Below are positions 1 to 6,426 of a DNA stretch of 14,670 nucleotides, in pieces. Under the pieces are notes generated by a model. The model saw only the letters and a program-made list of their open reading frames with translations, did no database searches and was not told where the DNA came from. The translations under genes and the position numbers were made by a program. The stretch comes from Treponema sp. Its GTDB lineage: Bacteria; Spirochaetota; Spirochaetia; Treponematales; Rectinemataceae. How positions within the stretch are numbered: the stretch's first letter is position 1; each line of letters opens with the position of its first letter. The stretch covers positions 1-14,670 of the forward strand of contig JAAYWE010000157.1 in NCBI GenBank assembly GCA_012516755.1, given 5' to 3'.

Positions 1-92
1 GCCTTTCTATCAATGGCAAGGTGGATGAGGTCGTCCACACGCTAGTCAGAGTATTTGGGGACGTTTTCAGAGACGAAGAAATCGAAAAATAG
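1..92 (+). CDS. 3' end of an unidentified protein-coding gene (partial)
   Basis: An open frame enters from the left edge (codons begin at position 3) and ends at TAG 90-92, giving 29 residues that end in FRDEEIEK. Codon choice looks like ordinary coding DNA, with charged and hydrophobic residues alternating as in an amphipathic helix (VDEVVHTLVRVFGDVF). The piece is too short to assign a family. No terminator is visible after it; a weak hairpin (GCAGG 111-115 with CCTGC 124-128) lacks a T-run. It could be a chance frame at the edge, but the next plus-strand gene is in the same direction, which fits a real gene end. Confidence 0.45.
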   Translation, partial: LSINGKVDEVVHTLVRVFGDVFRDEEIEK

Positions 93-487
93 AGACTGAA
101 TTGCGTGAAGGCAGGATAGACAACCTGCTCGTGCCGAAATAAGCATAATTAAGCGCTAATTGCTCAATGTCCTTTTTCAGGGAAAGTCTATTCTTTCCAA
201 TGAGAAGGACGGGGAAATAACCTGTACAAGCGCCCTTTGTATGAAAAGGCAAGTCCTTTGCCTGAGAAAGCAATATCATCAAATTTAACTATTATTTTCG
301 CCAGTCAATAGTATTACCGAGTTTTTGCCTTCTATAAATGAGTTCTGCGCAGCAATAATCAAGAACTTGCTTTCCATCCCATATTTCAAGCTTGAATTGT
401 TTTCAATCGAGTTTTGTAATATCAAATAATTCCTGATTAAATAGTAAAATAAAAATTGCTCTTTCATCTATGCTTAGTTTTAAAATT
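93..487. other. AT-rich intergenic region, no convincing gene
   Basis: About 395 bases separate the left-edge gene end from the sigma-54-type promoter. The right half is clearly AT-rich. Two minus-strand open frames of 60 and 71 codons exist here, but neither has a ribosome-binding site or a recognizable motif. The region contains a short inverted repeat, AGGCAA 247-252 with TTGCCT 258-263, and a perfect 12-bp palindrome at 385-396. I see no tRNA or other structured RNA. A long gap before a sigma-54 promoter is what an enhancer-binding activator would need, so this may be regulatory DNA (inference). Confidence 0.5.
385..396. promoter_or_regulatory. 12-bp perfect palindrome, possible activator site
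   Basis: TTCAAGCTTGAA is a perfect palindrome centred about 110 bases upstream of the -12 element of the sigma-54-type promoter at 488-503. Enhancer-binding proteins that work with sigma-54 commonly bind dyad sequences roughly 80-150 bases upstream. The match in position is suggestive, but a single 12-bp palindrome in AT-rich DNA can arise by chance, and I do not see a second copy. Confidence 0.3.
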
Positions 488-503
488 TGGCACATCGTTT
501 GCT
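488..503 (+). promoter_or_regulatory. Sigma-54 (RpoN) type -24/-12 promoter
   Basis: The sequence reads TGGCAC, five bases, TTGCT. It matches the RpoN consensus TGGCAC-N5-TTGCW at every specified base, with the correct spacing between the invariant GG (489-490) and GC (501-502). It is the only such match I found on either strand. It lies 22 bases before the chosen ATG at 526. The start site would fall near 514, leaving a very short leader that begins at or near the GGAGG ribosome-binding site (514-518). No comparable -35/-10 pair with normal spacing is seen here. Confidence 0.7.
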
Positions 504-525
504 GATTAGAATCGGAGGCTCAAGA

Positions 526-1368
526 ATGGATTCTCAAACCTACCTCGATCTTGTCCGCAAGATGTATGAACATCCAAAGCGCTATGGCTTTTTCACAAAG
601 GATGAAATATCCGATGCGCTCAATAATTATCGCAACCGCATTGAGCTTATACTTGAACGGGCTGAAAATGAAAGCAGAACAAAAGATGCATATCTGCTGA
701 GCAGTATGCGATATGTCGCAAAGAGTGTACATCGTCAAAATTATAATCTCAGTCTTTGTGAAACTGCTTATATATATTCCAATTTCACAGAAGAACTCGC
801 AATTGAATCTCCGGTTGAACCGTGGACATATTATGAAACAATAAATGATGCAACCACAGAGAAAGGAATTTTAAATCTTCCTCCCAAAGTAATTCTGGAT
901 AAATTGAGCCCTGCTCACAAGAGACTGCTTTTTCTAACAATGAAATGCGCTTGGGAGATAGATGAGGAACTCTTGAGCAGATGCAGTCTTTCTCTGGGTA
1001 TACCCAGAGAATACCTCTTCAATCTAATCGAATTGACAAAAAGAAGAACCGAGAGAGGCTGGAATAAAGCAGAGCAAATGAATATCAAATTGCATGCACT
1101 ATGGATTCGACTCCGCGTGTTGGAATTCAGACTCGAGACCTGCCTTCTTAATGAAGAGAAAGAATATATTCTATGCTCTCTAAAACGATGTCGAGAGCGC
1201 TATGCCAGGCTTTTGGAAAAGCGCTGCCATCGCAGATCGGCTGTCTCCAATGAATCAATTTCGCAAATACTCGGGGTTCCGAAGGGTAGCATTGACTCAG
1301 GACTTTTTTATCTCAGAAAACATGTCGATTCAGGCAGGAGTCTTGAAGATTATAGAAAACTAGGCTAA
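526..1368 (+). CDS. Sigma-70-like protein of unknown function with C-terminal helix-turn-helix
   Basis: The product is 280 residues. ATG 526 is chosen because GGAGG (514-518) sits seven bases ahead; a TTG 39 bases upstream lies inside the promoter. The N-terminal ~75 residues (HPKRYGFFTKDEISDALNNY, then DAYLLSSMRYVAKSVHRQ) resemble sigma-factor region 2. A middle helical block starts LSPAHKRLLFLTMKCAWEID. The C-terminus (about 240-270) has a helix-turn-helix, ISQILGVPKGSIDSGLFYLR, similar to sigma region 4. There are no membrane segments and no signal peptide. I recall related proteins in spirochaetes without a defined role; this is memory, not a search. It is followed after nine bases by rdgB, probably one transcript. 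The role is unknown; it could be a divergent sigma factor, an anti-sigma partner or another DNA-binding regulator. Confidence 0.75.
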   Translation: MDSQTYLDLVRKMYEHPKRYGFFTKDEISDALNNYRNRIELILERAENESRTKDAYLLSSMRYVAKSVHRQNYNLSLCETAYIYSNFTEELAIESPVEPWTYYETINDATTEKGILNLPPKVILDKLSPAHKRLLFLTMKCAWEIDEELLSRCSLSLGIPREYLFNLIELTKRRTERGWNKAEQMNIKLHALWIRLRVLEFRLETCLLNEEKEYILCSLKRCRERYARLLEKRCHRRSAVSNESISQILGVPKGSIDSGLFYLRKHVDSGRSLEDYRKLG

Positions 1369-1377
1369 AAAAACCCT

Positions 1378-1983
1378 ATGAGATTTGTCGTCGCCACAAA
1401 CAACTTGCATAAGATCGTTGAACTTAAGCCCCTGTTTCCATGCCACGAGCTACTAATGCCTTCAGATCTGGGAATCAATGAATTCTGCCCCGAAGAAAAT
1501 GGGAAGACATTTTTTGAAAATGCTTATATTAAAGCAAGAAGCCTTTATGAGCTATTAGGAATACCATCTATGGCCGATGATTCAGGGCTCTGCGTTGAAG
1601 CCCTGGGCGGAAAGCCCGGCATAGGATCCGCCAGGTATGGTTCTAATGGCAAAGAGCTTCTTGCAGCTTCAGAGAAGAATAGCCTTTTGCTCTCCGAACT
1701 TGCGGGTGTTTCCAATAGGAACTGTGCTTTTGTTTGTTGTCTTGTTTTCTATTATGGAAAGCAGCGTTTTATGTGTGTCCAGGAGACTCTAGAAGGCGAA
1801 ATTGCCGGAAGTCCAAGCGGGAAGGGCGGTTTTGGTTATGATCCGATTGTCTACCTTCCGCAGTATGGAAAGACAGTCGCAGAACTATCCGCTGATGAAA
1901 AGAATAGAATTTCGCATAGAGGCAAGGCGGCGCAAAGAATGGCAACGATGTTAGCTACCCTCAGCCTTGGCTGTAGAGACTGA
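1378..1983 (+). CDS. rdgB: dITP/XTP pyrophosphatase (RdgB/HAM1 family)
   Basis: The 201-residue protein hydrolyses non-canonical purine nucleoside triphosphates (dITP, XTP, ITP) to the monophosphate and pyrophosphate, keeping deaminated bases out of DNA and RNA. Family signatures are in order: the nucleotide-binding start VATNNLHK (residues 5-12), FFENAYIKA (45-53), the metal/catalytic ADDSGLCVEALGGKPG (66-81), SARYG (84-88), GFGYDPIVYLP (151-161) and AELSADEKNRISHRG (168-182). Length is normal for the family. The ATG lies nine bases after the preceding stop and has no visible Shine-Dalgarno sequence, so translation is probably coupled to the upstream sigma-like gene. Cytosolic, presumably dimeric as in the family. 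Confidence 0.95.
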   Translation: MRFVVATNNLHKIVELKPLFPCHELLMPSDLGINEFCPEENGKTFFENAYIKARSLYELLGIPSMADDSGLCVEALGGKPGIGSARYGSNGKELLAASEKNSLLLSELAGVSNRNCAFVCCLVFYYGKQRFMCVQETLEGEIAGSPSGKGGFGYDPIVYLPQYGKTVAELSADEKNRISHRGKAAQRMATMLATLSLGCRD

Positions 1984-2005
1984 GAAAGCTCGCTCTTAGC
2001 TTTGA

Positions 2006-2042
2006 AAATAAAAAAGGCCGCCTTTTTTCGATGGCAGCCTTT
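2006..2042 (-). terminator. Intrinsic terminator of rpmE, possibly bidirectional
   Basis: Read on the minus strand, arms 2042-2033 and 2022-2013 form a 10-bp stem with one T-G wobble, followed by TTTTTTATTT, just after the rpmE stop codon. On the plus strand the long stem has a C-A mismatch, but a tight alternative (AAAAAAGG 2010-2017 with CCTTTTTT 2021-2028) could serve rdgB, which converges from the other side. Confidence 0.8.
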
Positions 2043-2063
2043 ATGCATCTGAGTCTCAAGCTA

Positions 2064-2279
2064 TTATTTGTTTTCGTTAGTCTTTATCCCATATTTCTTG
2101 TTAAAGCGCTCGATGCGCCCCGCAGTGTCGACAAGTTTCTGTTTGCCGGTAAAGAATGGATGACAGGCAGAACAGATTTCAACTTGTATGTTCTTAGCTG
2201 TAGAACGGGTCTCGATTACATTCCCACATGCGCAAGTTATTGTTGTGATATCATATTTTGGATGTATTCCCTTTTTCAT
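2064..2279 (-). CDS. rpmE: 50S ribosomal protein L31 (zinc-binding type)
   Basis: The 71-residue protein begins MKKGIHPKY, the classic L31 N-terminus, and carries the four-cysteine zinc ribbon CAC (C16, C18) and CSAC (C36, C39) followed by HPFFTGKQK and a basic RIERFNKKYG tail. It is a peripheral protein of the large ribosomal subunit that bridges to the small subunit. GGAGG sits five bases ahead of the ATG. It lies 102 bases downstream of rho with its own near-consensus promoter and an intrinsic terminator, so it can be expressed independently of rho. Because all four cysteines are present this is the zinc-containing form; no second, zinc-free L31 is in the window. Confidence 0.97.
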   Translation of the reverse strand: MKKGIHPKYDITTITCACGNVIETRSTAKNIQVEICSACHPFFTGKQKLVDTAGRIERFNKKYGIKTNENK

Positions 2280-2340
2280 TTATTCCTCCATAGAGCCCTG
2301 GTAAAACTACTGTAAGAAGATCAGCCAGATATAGCGATTC

Positions 2341-2369
2341 AATATATAAAATCAATCAACTCTAGTCAA
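2341..2369 (-). promoter_or_regulatory. Sigma-70 type promoter of rpmE
   Basis: On the minus strand TTGACT (2369-2364), a 17-base spacer and TATATT (2346-2341) form a near-consensus pair. It begins 13 bases after the rho stop codon, giving rpmE a leader of about 55-60 bases. Confidence 0.75.
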
Positions 2370-2381
2370 TACGACGTAAGC

Positions 2382-4130
2382 CTATTCCATGCTCGAATAA
2401 GGCGTGTTCATCGATTTAAGAAATGCGTCGTTGTTCTTTGTCTTAGTCATGCGATCGATGAGCAGTTCGATTATTTCAGCATCATCCATCGGATTTATTA
2501 CTTTACGCAGAACCCAGATCTTTTGAAGCTCTTCTTCGGAGATCAGGAGCTCTTCTTTTCTTGTTCCAGATTTTTTAATGTTAATAGCAGGGTAGAGACG
2601 TCGATCAGACAAGCGTCTATCGAGGTTGATCTCCATGTTTCCTGTTCCCTTGAACTCTTCAAAGATTACTTCGTCCATTCTAGAACCGGTATCGATAAGG
2701 GCGGTGGCTATGATAGTCAGCGAACCGCCTTGTTCTATATTTCGTGCTGCTCCGAAGAATCTCTTGGGCTTGTGTAGAGCATTCGAATCGACACCACCAG
2801 ACAGTATCTTGCCTGAAGTGGGGACAGTTTGGTTATAGGCTCGTGCTAGCCTTGTAATCGAATCGAGCAAAATTACTACGTCTCTTTTGTGTTCAACAAG
2901 ACGCTTGGCCTTCTCCAGCACCATCTCAGCTACTTGAACATGGCGGGTAGCTTGTTCATCGAAGGTGGAAGAGATTACTTCAGCCTTTACGGTTCGTTCC
3001 ATATCTGTGACCTCTTCTGGCCGCTCATCGATAAGGAGGACAATGAGATAGACTTCAGGATGGTTGGCCGTTATAGCATTGGCAATCTTTTGCAAAAGAA
3101 TGGTCTTTCCTGTACGAGGCGGAGATACGATGAGGCTTCGCTGTCCCTTTCCTATTGGACAAAAAAGATTGATGATTCTAGTAGAGATTTCTTCGGTGCT
3201 GGTTTCCAGATCCAATTTTTCCGTGGGGTAGAGAGGGGTAAGATTCTCAAAGGGAATTCTATTTTGAGCCACCGATGGATCATCGAAGTTGATCTGTTCG
3301 ATACGGAGCATGGCAAAAAACCGCTCGCCTTCCTTAGGGCTCCTGATCTGACCATAGACAGTGTCGCCAGTCTTTAAGTTAAAGAGCCTGATTTGCGAAG
3401 GAGAAATGTAAATGTCATCTGTGCCAGGCAAATAAGAGTTTTGAGGAGAGCGCAAGAATCCATAGCCATCGGGGAGAATTTCAAGCGAACCATAGGCATA
3501 TATTATGCCGCCGTGCTCGGTATGGCCTTTCAGAATATTAAAAATGAGTTCTTGTTTTTTTAGTGTGATGAGCAAATCATGATTTATACCGTATTTGGCC
3601 CCTAATTCTCTCAACTCGATTATACCCATCTTTGAAAGATCATTGATCAATAAGCGAGCTCTGGATTCTACTCTCTGTTCTGTACGGTTTTCTGGCTCCG
3701 GCTTGGGTAACTCCGACAGTCTCTGATTTTGATGTTCATCGAGCGGCATAGCTGCAACAACGAATCCATTAGGTTGTTCTTCGATTACTTCGGAAGTTGT
3801 TGTCGATTCATGTACTTGAGTTTCCTCCAGGAGGCCTGCTTTTTGAGTGGGCTTCTTCTTTAAACGGATTTTAGCAACTGGCTTTCGGGTTTTTTGTTGC
3901 TGATTCTTTACAGGTGCGGCGACATGTACATTGTTCAATGACCTTTGTATGTCTTGAACGAGATCTTCAGTCTGTTCTTCGAAAAGTGACTCGTTTTTTA
4001 AGACGGGTTGCTCTTCGGGCTGACTCTGATTCATGGCTATTTCCTCTCTTGGCTCCGCGGAATTATTCTCATCGTTATTCGAAGATGTTGTCTGGGATGA
4101 ATCTATCTTCTTTCTATTGTGAATTGCCAT
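2382..4130 (-). CDS. rho: Transcription termination factor Rho with long N-terminal extension
   Basis: A hexameric RNA-dependent ATPase helicase that ends transcription. Order of domains in the 582 residues: an unusual polar, low-complexity N-terminus (about 1-155) with a basic patch near 81-97; the Rho N-terminal helical domain (about 156-200, GIIELRELGAKYGI); the cold-shock-like RNA-binding domain (about 204-280, with DGYGFLRSP); and the ATPase core with Walker A SPPRTGKT (336-343), Walker B VVILLDSITR (418-427), the Q-loop region SGGVDSNALHKPKRFFGAAR (444-463) and R-loop KGTGN (494-498). E. coli Rho is 419 residues, so the extra length is almost all N-terminal. AGGGAG stands seven bases before the ATG, which supports the long start. 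It has its own promoter and a long leader. Confidence 0.97.
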   Translation of the reverse strand: MAIHNRKKIDSSQTTSSNNDENNSAEPREEIAMNQSQPEEQPVLKNESLFEEQTEDLVQDIQRSLNNVHVAAPVKNQQQKTRKPVAKIRLKKKPTQKAGLLEETQVHESTTTSEVIEEQPNGFVVAAMPLDEHQNQRLSELPKPEPENRTEQRVESRARLLINDLSKMGIIELRELGAKYGINHDLLITLKKQELIFNILKGHTEHGGIIYAYGSLEILPDGYGFLRSPQNSYLPGTDDIYISPSQIRLFNLKTGDTVYGQIRSPKEGERFFAMLRIEQINFDDPSVAQNRIPFENLTPLYPTEKLDLETSTEEISTRIINLFCPIGKGQRSLIVSPPRTGKTILLQKIANAITANHPEVYLIVLLIDERPEEVTDMERTVKAEVISSTFDEQATRHVQVAEMVLEKAKRLVEHKRDVVILLDSITRLARAYNQTVPTSGKILSGGVDSNALHKPKRFFGAARNIEQGGSLTIIATALIDTGSRMDEVIFEEFKGTGNMEINLDRRLSDRRLYPAINIKKSGTRKEELLISEEELQKIWVLRKVINPMDDAEIIELLIDRMTKTKNNDAFLKSMNTPYSSME

Positions 4131-4255
4131 CGAGAATCTCCCTGATTTTAAACGATCAAAACGGTGCCAATCATCTCTATGGCTCCCCGTCTACTTTATA
4201 TGGATTCTTGAGCGGCGCATTGAGTCAAATCGAAAGGTATGCTTTTTGGAGCAAA

Positions 4256-4274
4256 TGCGGCATTTTGCGCCGCA
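4256..4274 (-). other. Hairpin in the rho leader / after bactofilin
   Basis: TGCGGC (4256-4261) and GCCGCA (4269-4274) pair around a seven-base loop. On the minus strand the stem is followed only by TTTGC, so it is at best a weak terminator for the bactofilin gene. It also lies about 14 bases into the transcript from the rho promoter, where it could protect the 5' end or take part in rho autoregulation (inference). Confidence 0.4.
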
Positions 4275-4294
4275 AATATGCGATAGACAATTTC

Positions 4295-4323
4295 AATATA
4301 GTGTGACAAAGGAGCGATGTCAA
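4295..4323 (-). promoter_or_regulatory. Sigma-70 type promoter of rho, overlapping the bactofilin stop codon
   Basis: On the minus strand TTGACA (4323-4318), a 17-base spacer and TATATT (4300-4295) form a near-perfect promoter; the -35 hexamer contains the bactofilin TGA stop. Initiation near 4288 would give rho a leader of about 158 bases. Confidence 0.75.
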
Positions 4324-4715
4324 TGTCCTCTATCTACTATCGGGCTATTATGATCTGGATAAAACCCAGCCATCTCGATTTTGCCTTCAAATTGCGAACC
4401 TTCAATAATATGGAGGCATGCCACTTTAATATCGCTCGAAACATTAGCATTAGGAAGAATTATTATTTCTTCAGAAACGCTCATAGATCCTTTAAATTGT
4501 CCGGCAATAACAACTTGATGGGCTTTTAATAGATCAGCTTCTATTATGGCATTCTTGGAAATCTTAATGAAGGTTCCTTCTATTGAACCATGAAAAGTAC
4601 AATGCAAGTCAAGGGGCTGATTAGAACGTAAAATTCCATTCAGTTTTAGCGCAGGCCCGATATGCGTTGCGTATGGTTCCGAAGGTTCCAAATTGGACTT
4701 TTTCATGATAGACAT
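4320..4715 (-). CDS. Bactofilin (polymer-forming cytoskeletal protein)
   Basis: The 131-residue protein has the bactofilin (DUF583) core: short repeating strands with spaced hydrophobics and glycines (LKLNGILRSNQPLDLHCTFH, GSIEGTFIKISKNAIIEADL, VVIAGQFKGSMSVSEEIIIL, SSDIKVACLHIIEGSQFEGK) that predict a right-handed beta-helix. Short, poorly ordered tails flank it (about 1-18 and 117-131). Bactofilins polymerise without nucleotide into membrane-associated filaments that influence cell shape, and in spirochaetes and other curved cells they are linked to morphology. No clear Shine-Dalgarno precedes either candidate start (MSIMKK; the second ATG is three codons in). It lies 51 bases after the HU gene, likely on the rpsT transcript, and the rho promoter begins at its stop codon. 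Confidence 0.88.
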   Translation of the reverse strand: MSIMKKSNLEPSEPYATHIGPALKLNGILRSNQPLDLHCTFHGSIEGTFIKISKNAIIEADLLKAHQVVIAGQFKGSMSVSEEIIILPNANVSSDIKVACLHIIEGSQFEGKIEMAGFYPDHNSPIVDRGH

Positions 4716-4766
4716 AGAAGGCTACCATCATTAACAATATCCCTATTTAGCAAAAATGGACAGCAA

Positions 4767-5111
4767 TTAAACTCTCTTTCTGAATGATTTAGGGATACGC
4801 TCGATATCCATTTCCCATGCGGCTCTTTTGAGCTCTCTGCCGGGCCTAAAGGTGGCTACGCCGTGATCTGTTACAGAGACGATTTCGCCTGTCTTTGGAT
4901 TTCTAGCCTTTGATCTGCCTTTTCTGAGTTTTACCTCGAAAGTGCCAAAACCTCTCAGTTCGACTATCTTGCCATCAAGAATTGCGCCTTTTATCTCAGC
5001 AAATAAACCGTCGATAAGCTCATGGATTTCTTTTCTTGTAGTGCGGCTTGTCGACGACAATGAATCATACAGCGCATCTATCAATTCAGCTTTTGTCAAT
5101 TTTTCGGCCAT
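4767..5111 (-). CDS. HU/IHF-family nucleoid DNA-binding protein
   Basis: A 114-residue histone-like protein that bends and compacts DNA as a dimer. It shows the N-terminal helical dimer region (LTKAELIDALYDSL) and the family signature GFGTFEVKLRKGRSKARNP (about residues 54-72), with the conserved proline at the tip of the DNA-binding arm, then TGEIVSVTDHGVATFRPGRELK. It is some 20 residues longer than a typical 90-residue HU because of a basic C-terminal tail, WEMDIERIPKSFRKRV. GGAAGGAG lies about 11 bases before the ATG. It is 41 bases downstream of rpsT in the same direction. HU and IHF subunits cannot be separated on this evidence, so no symbol is given. Confidence 0.93.
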   Translation of the reverse strand: MAEKLTKAELIDALYDSLSSTSRTTRKEIHELIDGLFAEIKGAILDGKIVELRGFGTFEVKLRKGRSKARNPKTGEIVSVTDHGVATFRPGRELKRAAWEMDIERIPKSFRKRV

Positions 5112-5152
5112 ATCGTTCTCTGCTCCTTCCTGAAGGTACTATACTCTCTGAT

Positions 5153-5422
5153 TTATTGATCTATCTTGTTTACAAGTCGCTGCATACGGGATTTTTTCCT
5201 GGCTGCAGTGTTCTTCTTTATTATTCCCTTTCTGGCTGCTGAATCAATCCGCTTGATCATCTCTGATAGAGCCTGTTTTGCCGCTTCAGTATCTTTCTTT
5301 TCTGACGCCATTACCACTTTTTTGGCTGCGGATTTTATAGAAGTCTTTGTACTTTTATTAGCAAGCCTGCGCTTTTCATTTTGCCTCTGGCGCTTTTCTG
5401 CAGACAAGTTAGTTGTACTCAA
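5153..5422 (-). CDS. rpsT: 30S ribosomal protein S20, TTG start
   Basis: S20 binds 16S rRNA early in small-subunit assembly. The 89-residue product (MSTTNLSAEKRQRQNEKRRL...) is very basic and helical, with the family pattern of lysine-rich N-terminal helix and the C-terminal KGIIKKNTAARKKSRMQRLV. TTG at 5422-5420 is chosen because GGAGG is exactly seven bases upstream and because the conserved S20 N-terminus begins there; an in-frame ATG seven codons earlier would put GGAGG inside the gene. E. coli rpsT also starts with UUG, where this goes with autoregulation. It has a TTGACA promoter and heads the cluster rpsT, HU, bactofilin. Confidence 0.93.
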   Translation of the reverse strand: MSTTNLSAEKRQRQNEKRRLANKSTKTSIKSAAKKVVMASEKKDTEAAKQALSEMIKRIDSAARKGIIKKNTAARKKSRMQRLVNKIDQ

Positions 5423-5483
5423 TGGAAATCCTCCGGATAGCATTGCTTAATACAAATCTTGGGTTGATCAAAATTCTGTGCTA

Positions 5484-5513
5484 AAGCTAGCAGATACCTA
5501 GCATCAATGTCAA
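5484..5513 (-). promoter_or_regulatory. Sigma-70 type promoter of rpsT with extended -10
   Basis: On the minus strand a perfect TTGACA (5513-5508) is followed 18 bases later by TAGCTT (5489-5484), preceded by TGC, which makes an extended -10. The leader to the TTG start is about 55 bases. Confidence 0.65.
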
Positions 5514-5524
5514 TACTTTTTTGA

Positions 5525-5539
5525 AGGAATTGCATTCCT
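5525..5539. promoter_or_regulatory. Short dyad between divergent rpsT and plsC
   Basis: AGGAAT and ATTCCT flank TGC, a 15-base dyad located 28 bases before the plsC start and just upstream of the rpsT -35. It could be an operator for plsC; I see no convincing -35/-10 pair for plsC, and the dyad may be fortuitous. Confidence 0.2.
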
Positions 5540-5567
5540 AGGCAAAATAGGATAAAGATTTAGGATA

Positions 5568-6329
5568 ATGCTAATCAATGGTATCGTAGTCTTGATCATA
5601 GTCTCCATGTTGCTTCTCCTGGAGTATATTCTTGCGCTGAGGTGTCTATTTGCAGATAGATATGAGCGCTTTCATCTTTGTGCTAAGTATGAGCAAATTG
5701 GTGCAAAGATTATCCTTGGGTTATTCAGGGTCTTCCGTGGATTCAGGATTAGGGTGCATAATCCCGAGCGGCTTGAAATTCCTCTTCGATGTCTCGTAAT
5801 TTCGAATCACCAGAGTCTACTGGATATCTTGGTGCTCATAGCTTTCTTAGGAATTGAACGAAAGCCTCGCTTTGTCGCCAAGAAGGAGCTTCAATATGGT
5901 ATTCCCTTTGTGAGCTTTACGTTGAGAAAAGGAGGGCATTGCCTGATAAAGAGAAAAGGAGCTCCTCTTGATGCAATGCGAGAAGTGTCAAAAATGGCAA
6001 AGATATGCGCAAAGGAGGGTGCTTGCCCTGTGATTTTTCCTGAGGGAACAAGGTCTAGAAATGGACATGTAGGAGAATTTCACACCGCAGGTGTCAGAAA
6101 ATTGCTTGAGTCTGGTGGAAGACTCTCTGTTGCCGCTATAGCTCTGGAAGGCGGCTGGCGAGTAGCAAATGCTATGGATTTTCTTAAGTTATTTGGCAAA
6201 ACTCCTTATATTGTCGAAATAGTCAAGATATACGAAGCTCCACGCAACAAATATGATATCGAAAACATGCTCATCGATGCGCGACGTTTGATCGAAGAAC
6301 GAATCCTTGAGCTTCGGCGGCTACAATGA
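5568..6329 (+). CDS. plsC: 1-acyl-sn-glycerol-3-phosphate acyltransferase (PlsC/LPLAT family)
   Basis: The 253-residue membrane enzyme transfers an acyl chain to lysophosphatidic acid, forming phosphatidic acid, the precursor of all membrane phospholipids. A hydrophobic N-terminal segment (about 4-24) anchors it in the inner membrane. Catalytic block I is NHQSLLD (80-86, the HX4D pair H81 and D86). GGHCLIKRKG (122-131) corresponds to block II, FPEGTRSRNG (157-166) is the substrate-binding block III, and VAAIALEGG (188-196) occupies the block IV position, although it lacks the usual proline. Length is typical. The start has only a weak, close AGGA, so another start a few codons away is possible. 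It is monocistronic and ends at a strong terminator. Other acyl acceptors cannot be excluded. Confidence 0.88.
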   Translation: MLINGIVVLIIVSMLLLLEYILALRCLFADRYERFHLCAKYEQIGAKIILGLFRVFRGFRIRVHNPERLEIPLRCLVISNHQSLLDILVLIAFLGIERKPRFVAKKELQYGIPFVSFTLRKGGHCLIKRKGAPLDAMREVSKMAKICAKEGACPVIFPEGTRSRNGHVGEFHTAGVRKLLESGGRLSVAAIALEGGWRVANAMDFLKLFGKTPYIVEIVKIYEAPRNKYDIENMLIDARRLIEERILELRRLQ

Positions 6330-6370
6330 TGCATCTTCGTATAACATTTTGCAGGACAATGCATATAAAT

Positions 6371-6401
6371 AAAAAGCCCCGGCAATATGCTGGGGCTTTT
6401 T
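6371..6401. terminator. Bidirectional intrinsic terminator shared by plsC and the zinc-ribbon gene
   Basis: AAAAAGCCCC (6371-6380) and GGGGCTTTTT (6392-6401) form a perfect stem with an A-run on one side and a T-run on the other, so it works in both directions between two converging genes. Confidence 0.93.
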
Positions 6402-6426
6402 ATCTTCTTTTCGGATCATTTAAAGA

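Noticed and set aside
67..467. Two minus-strand open frames (71 and 60 codons) before the sigma-54 promoter
   Set aside because: No ribosome-binding site ahead of either, no recognisable motifs, AT-rich composition in the second, and the first overlaps the end of the left-edge gene. Kept as intergenic.
487..525. TTG start 13 codons upstream for the sigma-like gene
   Set aside because: It lies within the sigma-54 -24 element and has no Shine-Dalgarno; ATG 526 has GGAGG at seven bases.
2889..3377. 162-codon plus-strand open frame inside rho
   Set aside because: Antisense shadow of the conserved Rho ATPase domain; no ribosome-binding site or family motif.
3914..4306. 130-codon plus-strand open frame across the rho 5' end and leader
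   Set aside because: It lies opposite the Rho N-terminus and promoter region, with no ribosome-binding site and no family features.
5423..5443. ATG start for S20 seven codons upstream
   Set aside because: It would place the GGAGG inside the coding region and add residues not seen in S20; TTG 5422 fits the family N-terminus.
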